DNA from: Petralouisia muris
GTDB lineage: Bacteria; Bacillota; Clostridia; Lachnospirales; Lachnospiraceae
Assembly (NCBI RefSeq): GCF_004793545.1
Contig: NZ_SRYA01000026.1
Span: 1 to 64,000, forward strand
Length of the DNA stretch: 64,000 nucleotides
Direction: 5' to 3'
Below are positions 39,531-49,268 of this stretch, piece by piece. The notes beneath the pieces are model-generated. The model was not told the origin of the DNA. It saw nothing but the letters and a program-made list of their open reading frames with translations, and made no database searches. The translations under genes were made by a program, and so were the position numbers. Each line of letters begins with the position of its first letter. Within the stretch, counting starts at the first letter, position 1.

Positions 39531-39663
39531 ATGAGCATTGAGTAAAAAAGATAAGGTTTAAAGGCTGCCATTGAGGAAGCCATTGGAAATATAGTTAGAT
39601 AATTGCCAAAGCAGTCCGCATTTATTTGTCAAAAGTCCCCAGGCTTCCTTACAGCAGATGAAA

Positions 39664-40509
39664 TTATTTTTCAGATGTACAGAACACACTTCCCACAGCA
39701 GTGAGATTTTCTGCCAGATCCTTACGGTAAACAGGACTATAGGGATTCAGGCTGTTTATGGTACAGCCAAAGGCAGAGAGATTTCCGGTGGAATGGATAT
39801 AATCGCCATGTCCGAGATAAAGCGCCACATGTCCGGGAAAATAGAGCAGATCGGCCGGCTGCAGCTGGGAAAGGGGGATTTTCCGGACGGGATAGCCTTC
39901 CATCATCACAGCGTCCCGGTAAATGATGATTCCGCACATGTAATAACTCATAAATGCCAGTCCAGAGCAGTCAATTCCTGCGTGGGTTTTGCCGCCCCAG
40001 CGGTATTGGACTCCCAGATAGGATTTGGCGTAATGCAAGATGCTCTGGCGGATCTCAGAACAGGGCGCAGACCGCATGTCAGAATAAAGCAGAGAAACCG
40101 CGGGGACATACCCGCAGATTTTCTCTGCTGTTTTTATTTTCTGCCATCCGTCCCGGGGTCTGCCCAAAGCAAATACATGGCTTCCCATAAAAAGAGTAGA
40201 TAATACGGCAGACTGCACTTCCGGCTCTTTCAAAACATCTGTCATTCCCCGGCATAAAACAGACAGACCCATAGGATTCTCTGAGAATTTATCATAATTT
40301 TGGCAGCGGCATTCTTCCGGCCCAATGCTGCGGACAGCCGAAGCTTCCATCCATCCTTTGTAACCATAATCTGTGGTGATTTCTAAAAAATCCCCCTGCC
40401 GTTTCTGTACAGTTACCATCCATCCAGACAAAACCTCATCGGAGACCGTTTCGGCAGATGGAGTTTCATAAAGAAATGCATTTGGAAGGGTAACAATGAC
40501 TGTATGCAT
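39664..40509 (-). CDS. NlpC/P60 peptidase with SH3-like domains
   Basis: A 281-residue cell-wall endopeptidase. I start at MHTVIVTLP (ATG at 40509), which has AAGAGGAG upstream; a longer frame lacks support. Two bacterial SH3-like segments lie at about 1-65 and 80-150, and the NlpC/P60 domain at about 165-275: GIDCSGLAF (catalytic Cys), GHVALYLG (catalytic His) and YIHSTG (polar third residue). No signal peptide is obvious. This domain order resembles gamma-D-glutamyl-L-diamino acid endopeptidases (YkfC type) that act on muropeptides in the cytoplasm. The neighbouring dipeptidase on the same strand fits peptide recycling. Confidence 0.85.
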   Translation of the reverse strand: MHTVIVTLPNAFLYETPSAETVSDEVLSGWMVTVQKRQGDFLEITTDYGYKGWMEASAVRSIGPEECRCQNYDKFSENPMGLSVLCRGMTDVLKEPEVQSAVLSTLFMGSHVFALGRPRDGWQKIKTAEKICGYVPAVSLLYSDMRSAPCSEIRQSILHYAKSYLGVQYRWGGKTHAGIDCSGLAFMSYYMCGIIIYRDAVMMEGYPVRKIPLSQLQPADLLYFPGHVALYLGHGDYIHSTGNLSAFGCTINSLNPYSPVYRKDLAENLTAVGSVFCTSEK

Positions 40510-40669
40510 AATCTCCTCTTTTCTTTCCAAAATATTCGGCCAAACATACGGTTATGCTTAAGAGTCCACTTATTTGCCAAATACTTAGCAGTTCTTCCTG
40601 AAATAATGGGAATTTGCTGACAAATCATGTGGCTTACAGGTATATCTATCTTTTGAAAATCAAAAACAC

Positions 40670-41644
40670 TTACAATAATTCCTTATAAAAGGCCAATACA
40701 TTCTGGTAAAATATTTTATCTATTTCACCTTCGTGAAATCCGGCCTGTTTCAGTTCCCGTTCCAATCGTCCAAGAGAACCGCAGTTTTTCAGTTCCAAAT
40801 TATTGTCAATACCGTCAAAATCAGAACCAAGCCCGATACATTCTATGCCTCCTACATCCGCAATATGACGGATATGTGCGGCAATGTCGCTGACATACCC
40901 ATAGAAACGGCCCAATACATCCGTAGTAGCGGTCAGAAACGGCCCATAATAATTGACGCCCACTACGCCGCCGCGTTCTGCAATGCCGCGGATCAGTTCA
41001 TCTGGCAAATTCCGCCCCCGATGGCAGAGAGAACGGGCATTGGAATGACTGGCGCAAAATGGTTTTTTGGCAAACTGGCAGAGATCCCTGATTCCTGCAT
41101 CCGATAGATGGGAGACATCAGGAATAACGCCAAGCTCCTCCATCCGCTCCAGGAATTCCCTTCCCAGATGGGTCAATCCCTGAGACTGGGCCAGGCGACT
41201 GGCAACGGGTTCCCCGGGAAATCCAAGGCTGTTGGGATAATTCCAGGTAAATGTCATCATGCGGACGCCAAGCTGATAGAATTCTTCCAGTTTCTCCAGG
41301 CTGCCCTCACAGGCTTCTCCCTCTTCCAATGTCATAAGCGCAGACATTTTTCCCTGAGATTCATTTTCAAGAATTTCTTCATAGGATGTTACCGGCGCAA
41401 TCATATCTTGATTTTCCTTCATTTCCTCCTGAAAAATATGTATTTGCTCCTTACAGTCTTTATAAGGAGAAGCAGTTTCTCCGGTGTCGAGAAACATGGC
41501 AAAATTCTGGAGCAGATAACCGGAACGTTTCATTTTTTCCAAATCCAGCTGAAACGAGTTGCTGCGCAGCCGGGCATGTTTTCCGCGTTTTCGTTCCCCA
41601 TAAATCCGGGAAATAGTGTCGCAGTGCATATCTATAATTTTCAT
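40670..41644 (-). CDS. Membrane dipeptidase family (M19) metallopeptidase
   Basis: A 324-residue zinc dipeptidase of the M19 (renal dipeptidase-like) family. Metal-binding and catalytic residues are visible in IIDMHCDTI (HxD), ALMTLEEGEA (bridging Glu), VSHLSDAG, ASHSNARS and GLGSDFDG. It has no signal peptide, so it is cytoplasmic, as usual in bacteria. It lies upstream of the NlpC/P60 gene on the same strand with a 160-base gap; together they suggest uptake and hydrolysis of cell-wall or dietary peptides. Confidence 0.9.
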   Translation of the reverse strand: MKIIDMHCDTISRIYGERKRGKHARLRSNSFQLDLEKMKRSGYLLQNFAMFLDTGETASPYKDCKEQIHIFQEEMKENQDMIAPVTSYEEILENESQGKMSALMTLEEGEACEGSLEKLEEFYQLGVRMMTFTWNYPNSLGFPGEPVASRLAQSQGLTHLGREFLERMEELGVIPDVSHLSDAGIRDLCQFAKKPFCASHSNARSLCHRGRNLPDELIRGIAERGGVVGVNYYGPFLTATTDVLGRFYGYVSDIAAHIRHIADVGGIECIGLGSDFDGIDNNLELKNCGSLGRLERELKQAGFHEGEIDKIFYQNVLAFYKELL

Positions 41645-41976
41645 AAGGTCGCCTCCATAGGTTTAAACAAGGGCTTTTACACAGGTTAATTATAACATGC
41701 GCAACCCTGAGCGGAAAGTAATAATTTGTCGATATTGGAAATTATTGGATTTCCTTGAGCGAGATTTGAATCTTTTTTTGTCCTGCATTCGTTTCATAAT
41801 AATAGAAAGACATGGATACGAATTTATATGCAGGTGCCGCCGAAAGCCTTCAAGAGACATACAAGACAGAGATTTTATAAACTAAAAGTAAGATAAGTGT
41901 AAGATAAAATTATATTTATTTTAAGAAATAACTGATAAAATAACAAAAAAGCAATTCAGGAAAGGGAGGAAGCAGG
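41645..41976. other. Intergenic region between dipeptidase and MacB-type exporter
   Basis: No convincing gene. On the minus strand a TATAAT-like box lies about 45 bases before the dipeptidase start. On the plus strand, GTAAGATAA occurs twice in direct orientation, at 41888-41896 and 41899-41907, 11 bp apart (one helical turn), followed by an AT-rich promoter-like stretch. That spacing is typical of OmpR-type response regulator sites. Confidence 0.4.
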
Positions 41977-42666
41977 TTGGAAAAGTTAATCAGAGTTCAG
42001 GATATGTGTAAAGTCTACAATCCCGGTGAAAATGAAGTCCGCGCGCTGGATCACGTGGATCTGGAAATTAACAGAGGGGAATTTGTGGCGATTATCGGAC
42101 ATTCCGGCTCCGGAAAATCTACGTTGATGAATATGCTGGGATGTCTGGACGTGCCCACCTCAGGAACTTATTATCTCAATGGAAAAGATGTGTCAGCCAT
42201 GAAGGACAATCAATTATCCGAAATCAGAAATCAGGAAATTGGATTTATTTTTCAGGGATTTAATCTGATTGCAAACCTGAACGCCATGGAAAATGTAGAA
42301 CTGCCTCTGATTTACCGTGGAATTGGAAAAGGAGAGCGGCACAGAATGGCAAAGGAAGCGCTTCTGAAGGTAGGGCTGGAAAAACGTATGGATCACAGAC
42401 CCTCTGAGATGTCGGGAGGGCAGCAGCAGAGAGTGGCCATTGCAAGAGCCATTGCTGCAGAACCGCCGGTGATTCTGGCAGACGAACCCACCGGCAATCT
42501 GGACTCTGCTTCCACCCGGGAAATTATGGAGATTTTAAAAGAACTGCACCAGGCAGGCAGAAGCGTCATTCTGATTACCCATGACAACGATATTGCCAAA
42601 CAAGCCAAGCGGGTGGTCCGGATTTTGGACGGCAGAATTGTGGAGGATTATTATAATGAAAATTAA
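41977..42666 (+). CDS. MacB-type ABC transporter ATP-binding protein
   Basis: A 229-residue ATPase of the MacB/LolD/FtsE group. Walker A is GHSGSGKST (about residues 40-48), the Q-loop region is [10 protein letters not shown], the signature is [14 protein letters not shown] and Walker B is [13 protein letters not shown]. The start codon is TTG with GGGAGG 8 bases upstream. Together with the adaptor and FtsX-type permease downstream it makes a three-part exporter or mechanotransmission complex, of the kind often responding to antimicrobial peptides. Confidence 0.93.
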   Translation: MEKLIRVQDMCKVYNPGENEVRALDHVDLEINRGEFVAIIGHSGSGKSTLMNMLGCLDVPTSGTYYLNGKDVSAMKDNQLSEIRNQEIGFIFQGFNLIANLNAMENVELPLIYRGIGKGERHRMAKEALLKVGLEKRMDHRPSEMSGGQQQRVAIARAIAAEPPVILADEPTGNLDSASTREIMEILKELHQAGRSVILITHDNDIAKQAKRVVRILDGRIVEDYYNEN

Positions 42667-42703
42667 TGGTTTTAAGCTGAGAAAAACACAGGAGGGAAAA
42701 AGC

Positions 42704-44362
42704 ATGAAGAAAAGGAAAAAAATCTGGAAAATCGTGATACCAGTGGCCGTCGTAGCAGTCATTATCTGCATTATGGGAATTAACACTGCCAGAAACGCTC
42801 AGGAAGTCATAACAAACGCCATGAAGGTAGAAAGCATAACCGTAGAAAAAGGAAATGTATCAGAAACAGTGGAAACCAATGGAACCGTTGTCAGCGGCGA
42901 ACAGAAGACGATATTTTCCCCAGTCAATGCAGAAGTGGAGACAGCCGATTTTCAGACAGGGGATCTGGTGAAGGAAGGCCAGAAGCTGGTAACCTTTGAC
43001 TTAAAGGATCTGGAAGATCAAAATCAAAAAGCGGAACTTACCGTAAAAGCAAATCAGCTTGGATATCAGGATACCGTAAACAAGTCCAATGAAGCGGCAG
43101 TAAGACAGGCCCAGGCTCAGGCTCAGGTGAATTCCCTTCAGGGTCAGGTGGATGCAAAAAATCAGGAAATTGCGGATTTGACCGCAGCTATTTCCGGTGA
43201 AGCAAAAGCCCAGGAAGAAGCAACAAAGCAAGAGCAGGAAGAGCTGAAAGCTCAACAGAAGGAACTTCAGAAAGAATTAAAAAAAGCAGAGAAGGCTTTA
43301 GAGAAATCCAAAGCTGCCTATGACAAAGCAGTAATGGAACAGCAGACTGCACAGGTGAATTTTGATGCGGCAGCGGCTTCTGGAAATGAGGAAGGATTAG
43401 AGGCGGCACGGGAAGCATTGAACGGAGCAAATGAAAAGCTGGCAGAGACAAAAGCAGCTTATGAGGCAGCCCAGGAGCTTGTAAATAATCTCAATACCCA
43501 GGCAGCCGCATTACAGCCGCAATCGGCGGATTTGACCCTGGGAGCCGTAGCTGGCACAACAGAACTGCAGCAAAAGCTGGAAGCAGCCCAGGCAGAACTG
43601 GCAGAGCTGCAGGCAAAGCTGGAGGGGCAGAAATCCCTTGCCGAAGCAGATGCAGGAACCTTAAGCAGCGCGGCAAGGGCCCAGATGCAGACCAATAATA
43701 ACCTGGCAGAGCTGGAAAGCAAATCTTTGGAGGAGCTGATTTTGCAGGGACAGCAGGGAATCTCTGCAGAATTCAACGGCGTTATTTCAGATAAACAGGT
43801 GGTGGAAGGCGCTACTGTTTCACAGGGAATGCAGCTATTTACACTGCAGAGCATTGACAATGTGAATGTAGAAATTACGCTGTCCAAAAATGTTTATGAT
43901 AAAGTAAAGGAAGGACAGAAAGCAGAAATTACCTTTGCAGGGAATACCTATGAAGGAACCGTCAGCAGGATCAGCAGGATTGCAGAAAACGGGATGGCAG
44001 GAACCAATCAGGCGGCTGTGGCTGCAGCTGGAATTCAGGCTACGGTGCATTTGGATCATCCCGATGATAATATTTTCCTGGGAGTGGATGCGAAAGTAAA
44101 GATTCTGGCGGCAGAGGCAAAGGATGTGGTAATTCTTCCCATTGAAGCAGTTAATATCGGAAAAGACGGAACCTTCTGTTGGATCAATGAAGATGGAATT
44201 TTGGCAAAGCGCGCCATTACAACAGGCGTAACCTCCGATGAATGTGCGGAAATTACGGAAGGAATTGAGGAAGGCGAGCAGGTGATTGCAGATCCTGGAA
44301 ACCATGAAGAAGGCGATATGATTACGGTGACGGAACAGGAACAGCTGAAAGAACAGGAATGA
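42704..44362 (+). CDS. MacA/HlyD-like membrane fusion adaptor
   Basis: A 552-residue adaptor protein. It has an N-terminal membrane anchor (about residues 8-28), a beta-barrel/lipoyl half, and a long coiled coil (about 100-340, rich in Ala, Gln, Glu and Lys). The second lipoyl half (FNGVISDKQVVEGATVSQGMQLFTL) and membrane-proximal domains (ISRIAENGMAGTNQAAV) follow. The start at ATG 42704 is supported by AGGAGGG; upstream in-frame starts are not. Partner of the flanking ATPase and permease. In Gram-positives it bridges the permease to the wall or an external partner. Confidence 0.88.
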   Translation: MKKRKKIWKIVIPVAVVAVIICIMGINTARNAQEVITNAMKVESITVEKGNVSETVETNGTVVSGEQKTIFSPVNAEVETADFQTGDLVKEGQKLVTFDLKDLEDQNQKAELTVKANQLGYQDTVNKSNEAAVRQAQAQAQVNSLQGQVDAKNQEIADLTAAISGEAKAQEEATKQEQEELKAQQKELQKELKKAEKALEKSKAAYDKAVMEQQTAQVNFDAAAASGNEEGLEAAREALNGANEKLAETKAAYEAAQELVNNLNTQAAALQPQSADLTLGAVAGTTELQQKLEAAQAELAELQAKLEGQKSLAEADAGTLSSAARAQMQTNNNLAELESKSLEELILQGQQGISAEFNGVISDKQVVEGATVSQGMQLFTLQSIDNVNVEITLSKNVYDKVKEGQKAEITFAGNTYEGTVSRISRIAENGMAGTNQAAVAAAGIQATVHLDHPDDNIFLGVDAKVKILAAEAKDVVILPIEAVNIGKDGTFCWINEDGILAKRAITTGVTSDECAEITEGIEEGEQVIADPGNHEEGDMITVTEQEQLKEQE

Positions 44363-44430
44363 CACAACGAAACCATAGGAATCTATCAAGTAATGCAGCA
44401 GAAAATTCACATCAAATATGAGGTATTGAA

Positions 44431-45666
44431 ATGGGAAATATGGCAGAATATGTCAAAATGGCATTTAAGAATATAACTGCAAATAAGGGCCGATCCTTCC
44501 TCACTATGCTGGGCATTATTATCGGAATTTCTTCTGTTATCATGGTAATGTCAGTAGGTGAAGGAACTGCCAACGCCATGAATTCGGAAGTGGCAGACCT
44601 TGGCACCGGCCAGATCAGCGTGTATTGCAGCGATGATGCAATGACAGAAGAGGCATGGATTACATCGGAGGATTTGACCGCAATCAAGGAACAGTTAGAG
44701 GGAGTGGACGGAGTAACGCCCAATGACAGCAGTTCAGGAAGCACCTTAACCGGCAAAGGAGAATTTGTGGTGCAGCTAAACGGCGGAACGGAAGATATGC
44801 AGAAATCCATGAATTATAATATGAAAAGGGGCTCTTATTTTACATCCGCAGATACGGAAGAAGGAAACCGTGTCTGCGTCATTACAGACAATGATGCAAA
44901 ACGTCTCTTTGGGTCTGATGATGTGGTGGGCATGGACATTGAAGTAACCATTAATGAGATTACCGGCAGCTATCGGATTGTGGGGGTAACCCAACAGAAG
45001 GAGAACGGCGGCTTTGTCAGTTATACTTACGAAGGGATGCCGGTAACGCTGGATGTGCCTTATACTTCCTTTGAGCATTTTGGCTGGGAAAGCGATTCCT
45101 TTTACTCTGCCACGGTGTTTGCAAATGACAAGGCCAGCGGGGAAGAAGTGGCAAAGGACATCATTCATTTGTTGGAAACCAGGCACCGGTGCGCCGGAGA
45201 GGATTATTATCAGATTCAGAGCTTTCAGGATATGGTGGCGGAATTGAATACGATGCTTGCCATTGTAACCACATTTATTTCCTGTGTGGCCGCCATTTCC
45301 CTGATTGTAGGAGGGATCGGCGTTATGAATATTATGCTGGTGTCTGTGACAGAGCGCACCAGAGAAATTGGAATCCGCAAATCCCTGGGCGCTAAAACTT
45401 CATCCATTCTGATGCAGTTTCTGGCGGAGGCGGCAATTCTTACGATTGTAGGCGGAATTATCGGCATTCTTCTGGGGCTGCTGGGAGCGGTAGGAGCCTG
45501 CGGCCTGATGAGCGCTTCCATGGGCAGCACCATTCATCCAGGCATTAAAGTCAGCACCATTCTGGGGGCAACGCTGTTTTCCTGCGGCATCGGCGTGTTC
45601 TTTGGAATTTATCCTGCCAGAAAAGCGGCAAAGCTAAGCCCGATAGAGGCGCTGCGGAGAAATTAA
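44431..45666 (+). CDS. MacB/FtsX-type ABC transporter permease
   Basis: A 411-residue permease. Transmembrane helix 1 is at about 21-42 (FLTMLGIIIGISSVIMVMSVG), followed by a large extracytoplasmic MacB periplasmic-core domain (about 45-265). Three helices follow at about 275-300, 325-352 and 370-395, and the end SPIEALRRN is the conserved permease C-terminus. It completes the exporter with the two upstream genes. No two-component system is adjacent, but direct repeats in the promoter suggest regulation. Confidence 0.92.
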   Translation: MGNMAEYVKMAFKNITANKGRSFLTMLGIIIGISSVIMVMSVGEGTANAMNSEVADLGTGQISVYCSDDAMTEEAWITSEDLTAIKEQLEGVDGVTPNDSSSGSTLTGKGEFVVQLNGGTEDMQKSMNYNMKRGSYFTSADTEEGNRVCVITDNDAKRLFGSDDVVGMDIEVTINEITGSYRIVGVTQQKENGGFVSYTYEGMPVTLDVPYTSFEHFGWESDSFYSATVFANDKASGEEVAKDIIHLLETRHRCAGEDYYQIQSFQDMVAELNTMLAIVTTFISCVAAISLIVGGIGVMNIMLVSVTERTREIGIRKSLGAKTSSILMQFLAEAAILTIVGGIIGILLGLLGAVGACGLMSASMGSTIHPGIKVSTILGATLFSCGIGVFFGIYPARKAAKLSPIEALRRN

Positions 45667-45841
45667 AGGCTCTTGTCAAATGGCCCAATCTATCCTGCGA
45701 TTCATCCGGCGTCACGGCGATACCTTGCGGTTTGGGTAAATTTGTCATGCAGGAAAACTTTCTTTTTCAAAGAGAATATGTTAACATAAACAGAAGACAA
45801 ACAGGTAAATATTCAATCGTATCAATCAGGGAGGAATCAGC

Positions 45842-46582
45842 ATGGCAAGTCAGGACAGGGAAGCAAAAATTGCAAAATTTCTGGATATGGTAGCAGGGTC
45901 AGACAATATTGTTTTTTTCGGCGGCGCAGGAGTGTCCACAGAAAGCGGAATTCCGGATTTTCGCAGCGTAGACGGGCTCTATAATCAGCAATATGATTAT
46001 CCGCCGGAAACCATACTAAGCCATACCTTTTACAGACGGAACACAGAAGAATTCTATCGGTTCTACCGGAATAAAATGCTATGTCTTAACGCAGAGCCCA
46101 ATATGGCCCACAAGAAGCTGGCGCAGCTGGAAGCTGCGGGAAAAGTGAAAGCGGTAATCACTCAGAATATTGACGGCCTTCATCAGCTTGCAGGAAGCAA
46201 AAAAGTCCTGGAGCTTCACGGAAGCGTTCACCGGAACTACTGTGAATCCTGCCATCAGTTCTATGATGCGGAATATGTACTGAACAGTAAAGGAGTGCCC
46301 CATTGCGAAGCATGCGGCGGAGATTTGAAGCCGGATGTGGTGCTGTATGAGGAAGGGCTGGACAACCAGATCATTCAGGAAGCGGTTGTGTATATCAGTC
46401 AGGCAGATATGCTGATTATCGGAGGAACCTCCCTTGCCGTTTATCCGGCTGCAGGGCTGGTAGACTACTATCAGGGAAAGAAACTGGTATTGATTAACAA
46501 AACGCCAACCCCCAGAGACAGCATGGCAGATCTTGTTCTGCAGGAAAGCATTGGCGAATTATTTGGGAAAATTGCAGTCTGA
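45842..46582 (+). CDS. NAD-dependent protein deacylase (Sir2 family)
   Basis: A 246-residue sirtuin that removes acyl groups from lysines using NAD. Signature elements are FFGGAGVSTESGIPDFRS (NAD-binding, residues about 25-40), TQNIDGLHQLAG, the catalytic His in LELHGSVHRNYC, two zinc CxxC pairs (CESC and CEAC) and IIGGTSLAVYPAAGL. GGAGGA precedes the ATG by 6 bases. It has its own upstream region and no obvious operon partners. Confidence 0.95.
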   Translation: MASQDREAKIAKFLDMVAGSDNIVFFGGAGVSTESGIPDFRSVDGLYNQQYDYPPETILSHTFYRRNTEEFYRFYRNKMLCLNAEPNMAHKKLAQLEAAGKVKAVITQNIDGLHQLAGSKKVLELHGSVHRNYCESCHQFYDAEYVLNSKGVPHCEACGGDLKPDVVLYEEGLDNQIIQEAVVYISQADMLIIGGTSLAVYPAAGLVDYYQGKKLVLINKTPTPRDSMADLVLQESIGELFGKIAV

Positions 46583-46664
46583 GGTTCTATAAATGTTCGG
46601 AATGCATACAGGCTGCATAGATGCGTATGCTGAGATACAATAGTGAAATAAAAGGAGGAAGCGT

Positions 46665-46898
46665 ATGCCAATACCATTTGAAATAGGAGATATTGTACGG
46701 CTGAAAAAGCAGCATCCCTGCGGCAGTAACGAGTGGGAGGTGCTTCGGGTAGGGGCAGATTTCCGCCTGAAATGCTTAGGATGCGGACGCCAGATTATGA
46801 TTCCGAGAAAGCAGGTGGAAAAGAATACCAAGGGCATTCGGAAAAAAGAAGACATACAGGACGAAAAATATGAAAATTGCGCAGGAAAAGAGACATAA
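46665..46898 (+). CDS. DUF951 family protein
   Basis: A 77-residue conserved Firmicute protein of the DUF951 type: FEIGDIVRLKKQHPCGSNEWEVLRVGADFRLKCLGCGRQIMIPR, with the invariant HPCG and CLGCG. The two Cys pairs may bind metal. It is often found close to rpsF-ssb-rpsR, as here. AAGGAGG precedes the ATG. It overlaps the next gene by 29 bases. Function not established. Confidence 0.9.
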   Translation: MPIPFEIGDIVRLKKQHPCGSNEWEVLRVGADFRLKCLGCGRQIMIPRKQVEKNTKGIRKKEDIQDEKYENCAGKET

Positions 46899-47955
46899 GA
46901 AAAAAATAATAAAAGCGGCAGGTATCTTTTTGTGCCTGCTGCTGGCTTTTTATATCATTCTGGTGAATTTTCTGATAAGCGCGGCATTAGTGCCCTCTTT
47001 TATGGAAAAATTAGAGGCTTTTGAACGAATTACAGAGGAAAGCTATGCGGCCCAGGTGCAGACCTCGGATATTAAGGGTAATCGGCAGATGGCTTTGAAC
47101 GAAACCAGAGAATGGCTGAAAACCGCAGAACACAAAAAGCTTTCTGCAGAAACAGAAGACGGATATACACTGATTGCAGAAGAATTTCCGGCGAAGGAAG
47201 CTGATGCAGAAGAGACCAAAACAGAGGAAGCTGACACTGAGGAAGCCGAAACAGCGTCAGACAATAAGGAAGGCGTCAGCGGGAACAATCATAAGTGGGT
47301 GCTTCTGCTGCATGGCTATACTGGCTGGAAGGAGGAAATGTACCCCTTCGCCTACTGGTATCACAACCAGGGCTATCATGCCCTTGTGCCGGATTTGCGC
47401 TGTCAGGGGGAAAGCGAAGGCGATTTCATCGGAATGGGCTGGACAGATCATTTTGACTGTATGCTCTGGATTGATTATATTCTTTCCCAGGACGAAGAAG
47501 CCCAGATTGTAATTCACGGACAATCCATGGGCGCGGCAACGGCGCTGATGATGACAGGCGACGAAATTCCCAGGCAGGTGCAGGCAGTTATTTCTGACTG
47601 CTCTTATACCGACGCCTATTCGATGTTTGGAGAAAAAATCAAAGAATGGTTTGGACTTCCTGCCTTTCCCCTGATAGATTCGGCATGCCTGATGCTCCGG
47701 CTGAGAGGCGGATATAACCTGAAAGACGCTTCCGCCCTGGAAGCAGTGAAAAAAAGCAGTACGCCTACCCTTTTCATTCACGGAGATTCAGATGCCATGA
47801 TATCTGTTCAGATGTCCAGGGACCTGTACGAAGCCGCATCTTGTGAAAAGGAGCTTCTGATTGTAGAAGGAGCCGGGCATGGACAGGCACAAGAGAAAGA
47901 TCCAGATACATATTACCGCAGGATAGCTGAATTCTTAAAATTGCATGTGGAATAA
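46870..47955 (+). CDS. Membrane-anchored alpha/beta hydrolase
   Basis: A 361-residue hydrolase with an N-terminal membrane helix (about 12-38). An acidic Glu/Ala/Thr linker (about 105-138) is a low-complexity insertion. The catalytic domain follows: LLLHGYTGWKEE (oxyanion region), nucleophile IHGQSMGAATA (Ser about 219), acid in IHGDSDAMI and base in VEGAGHGQAQ. It resembles BAAT/DUF1749-like and YqkD-type surface-facing hydrolases of Firmicutes. Substrate unknown. Confidence 0.85.
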   Translation: MKIAQEKRHKKKIIKAAGIFLCLLLAFYIILVNFLISAALVPSFMEKLEAFERITEESYAAQVQTSDIKGNRQMALNETREWLKTAEHKKLSAETEDGYTLIAEEFPAKEADAEETKTEEADTEEAETASDNKEGVSGNNHKWVLLLHGYTGWKEEMYPFAYWYHNQGYHALVPDLRCQGESEGDFIGMGWTDHFDCMLWIDYILSQDEEAQIVIHGQSMGAATALMMTGDEIPRQVQAVISDCSYTDAYSMFGEKIKEWFGLPAFPLIDSACLMLRLRGGYNLKDASALEAVKKSSTPTLFIHGDSDAMISVQMSRDLYEAASCEKELLIVEGAGHGQAQEKDPDTYYRRIAEFLKLHVE

Positions 47956-47991
47956 CATTTTTTGGATAAAACCCTTGAAAATACAGACGGG

Positions 47992-48075
47992 TTGTGCTAA
48001 GATAATAACTCGTGATATAATATTTTATCCTTGCTCTCAACAGCGATTGAGGGCCGGAGACCAGAAGGAGGTACG
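47992..48075 (+). promoter_or_regulatory. Promoter and possible S6:S18 autoregulatory leader of rpsF operon
   Basis: TTGTGC (47992-47997), 18 bases, TATAAT (48016-48021). The transcript leader contains CTCAA/TTGAG as a stem, with GGGCCGGAG just 3' of it. S6:S18 leader motifs depend on a CCG beside such a stem. The match is suggestive only. Confidence 0.4.
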
Positions 48076-48372
48076 ATGAGCATGAACAAATATGAATTAG
48101 CTCTTGTTGTTAATGCAAAAATCGAGGATGAAGAAAGAGCCGCAGTGGTAGAGAAAGCGAAAGAGTATATCACTCGTTTCGGCGGCGCAATAACCAACGT
48201 AGATGAATGGGGCAAGAAGAGACTTGCTTATGAGATTCAAAAGATGCGTGAAGGTTTCTATTACTTTATCCAGTTCGATGCCCCGGCAGATTGTCCGGCA
48301 GAATTAGAGAAGCGCGTGCGTATTATGGACAATGTGCTTCGGTTCTTATGCGTTAGACAAGATGAGGCGTAA
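48076..48372 (+). CDS. rpsF: 30S ribosomal protein S6
   Basis: A 98-residue S6 with the usual MNKYELALVVNAKIEDEERAAVVEKAKEYI start, INVDEWGKKRLAYEIQK-like core (ITNVDEWGKKRLAYEIQKMREGFYYF) and IMDNVLRFLCVR end. It binds S18 in the platform of the small subunit. AAGGAGG lies 4 bases before the ATG at 48076 or 10 before the ATG at 48082; either could be used. First gene of the conserved rpsF-ssb-rpsR operon. Confidence 0.96.
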   Translation: MSMNKYELALVVNAKIEDEERAAVVEKAKEYITRFGGAITNVDEWGKKRLAYEIQKMREGFYYFIQFDAPADCPAELEKRVRIMDNVLRFLCVRQDEA

Positions 48373-48389
48373 TAGAAAGAGGAGATTAG

Positions 48390-48833
48390 ATGAATAAGGT
48401 TATACTGATGGGCAGATTAACCAGAGATCCTGAAGTGCGTTACTCACAGGGAGAATCCGCAACAGCGGTTGCAAGATATACATTGGCAGTAGACAGAAGA
48501 TTCCGCCGTGATAATGACCAGCAGACAGCAGATTTTATCAATTGCGTTGCTTTTGGAAAAGCTGGAGAATTTGCGGAAAAGTATTTTCACAAAGGAATCA
48601 AGATTGCCATAACCGGAAGAATCCAGACCGGAAGCTACACCAATCAGGAAGGGCAGAAAGTCTACACGACGGATGTTGTTGTGGAAGAACAGGAATTTGC
48701 TGAGAGTAAAGCGGTAAGCGACAGCCAGACAGGAGGATTTCAGCCTGCTGGCAGACCGGCGCCCAGCGCTGCAGTCGGGGATGGTTTTATGAACATTCCA
48801 GATGGGATTGATGAGGAATTACCCTTTAATTAG
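48390..48833 (+). CDS. ssb: Single-stranded DNA-binding protein
   Basis: A 147-residue SSB: the OB fold spans about 1-108 ([72 protein letters not shown]). A Gly/Ala/Pro linker and the acidic tip IDEELPFN follow, the interaction peptide for SSB partners. It lies between rpsF and rpsR as in most Firmicutes, with GAGGAG before the ATG. Confidence 0.96.
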   Translation: MNKVILMGRLTRDPEVRYSQGESATAVARYTLAVDRRFRRDNDQQTADFINCVAFGKAGEFAEKYFHKGIKIAITGRIQTGSYTNQEGQKVYTTDVVVEEQEFAESKAVSDSQTGGFQPAGRPAPSAAVGDGFMNIPDGIDEELPFN

Positions 48834-48850
48834 AACAGGAGGTAAATAAA

Positions 48851-49114
48851 ATGGCTTATAATAAAACAGACAGAGGCGATTCTCCCATGAAGAGAAGAGG
48901 CGGAATGCGCAGAAGAAAAAAAGTTTGTGTTTTCTGCGGCAAAGATAATGTAATTGATTATAAAGACTCCAATAAGTTAAAGAGATATATCTCTGAGAGA
49001 GGAAAGATCCTTCCCAGAAGAATTACCGGAAACTGCGCAAAGCACCAGAGAGCTCTTACTGTTGCAATCAAGAGGGCAAGACATATTTCCCTGATGCCGT
49101 ATGTAACAGATTAA
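48851..49114 (+). CDS. rpsR: 30S ribosomal protein S18
   Basis: An 87-residue S18: [63 protein letters not shown] is canonical. Three Cys (two in CVFC, one in GNCAKHQ) are retained, the zinc-binding C+ type. AGGAGG precedes the ATG. Last gene of the operon, followed by a terminator. Confidence 0.97.
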   Translation: MAYNKTDRGDSPMKRRGGMRRRKKVCVFCGKDNVIDYKDSNKLKRYISERGKILPRRITGNCAKHQRALTVAIKRARHISLMPYVTD

Positions 49115-49162
49115 GCCCTGGGAAGTTCTCCAATATAATACAATTTTATAAGATTTCAGGTA

Positions 49163-49200
49163 AGACCAATCATCTTCGGATGGTTGGTCTATTTATATAA
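49163..49200 (+). terminator. Terminator of rpsF-ssb-rpsR
   Basis: AGACCAATCATC (49163-49174), loop TTCG, GATGGTTGGTCT (49179-49190), then ATTTATATAATTT. A stable UUCG-loop hairpin. Confidence 0.9.
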
Positions 49201-49268
49201 TTTGGACAAAATGCCGGAAATTACCTGTGAAATGTGGTAAATCTTAGTAAAAATGCGGAGTATTGGCA

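Noticed and set aside
41697-41885. A 62-codon frame between dipeptidase and exporter
   Set aside because: No ribosome site and atypical composition; it overlaps promoter-like DNA on both strands.
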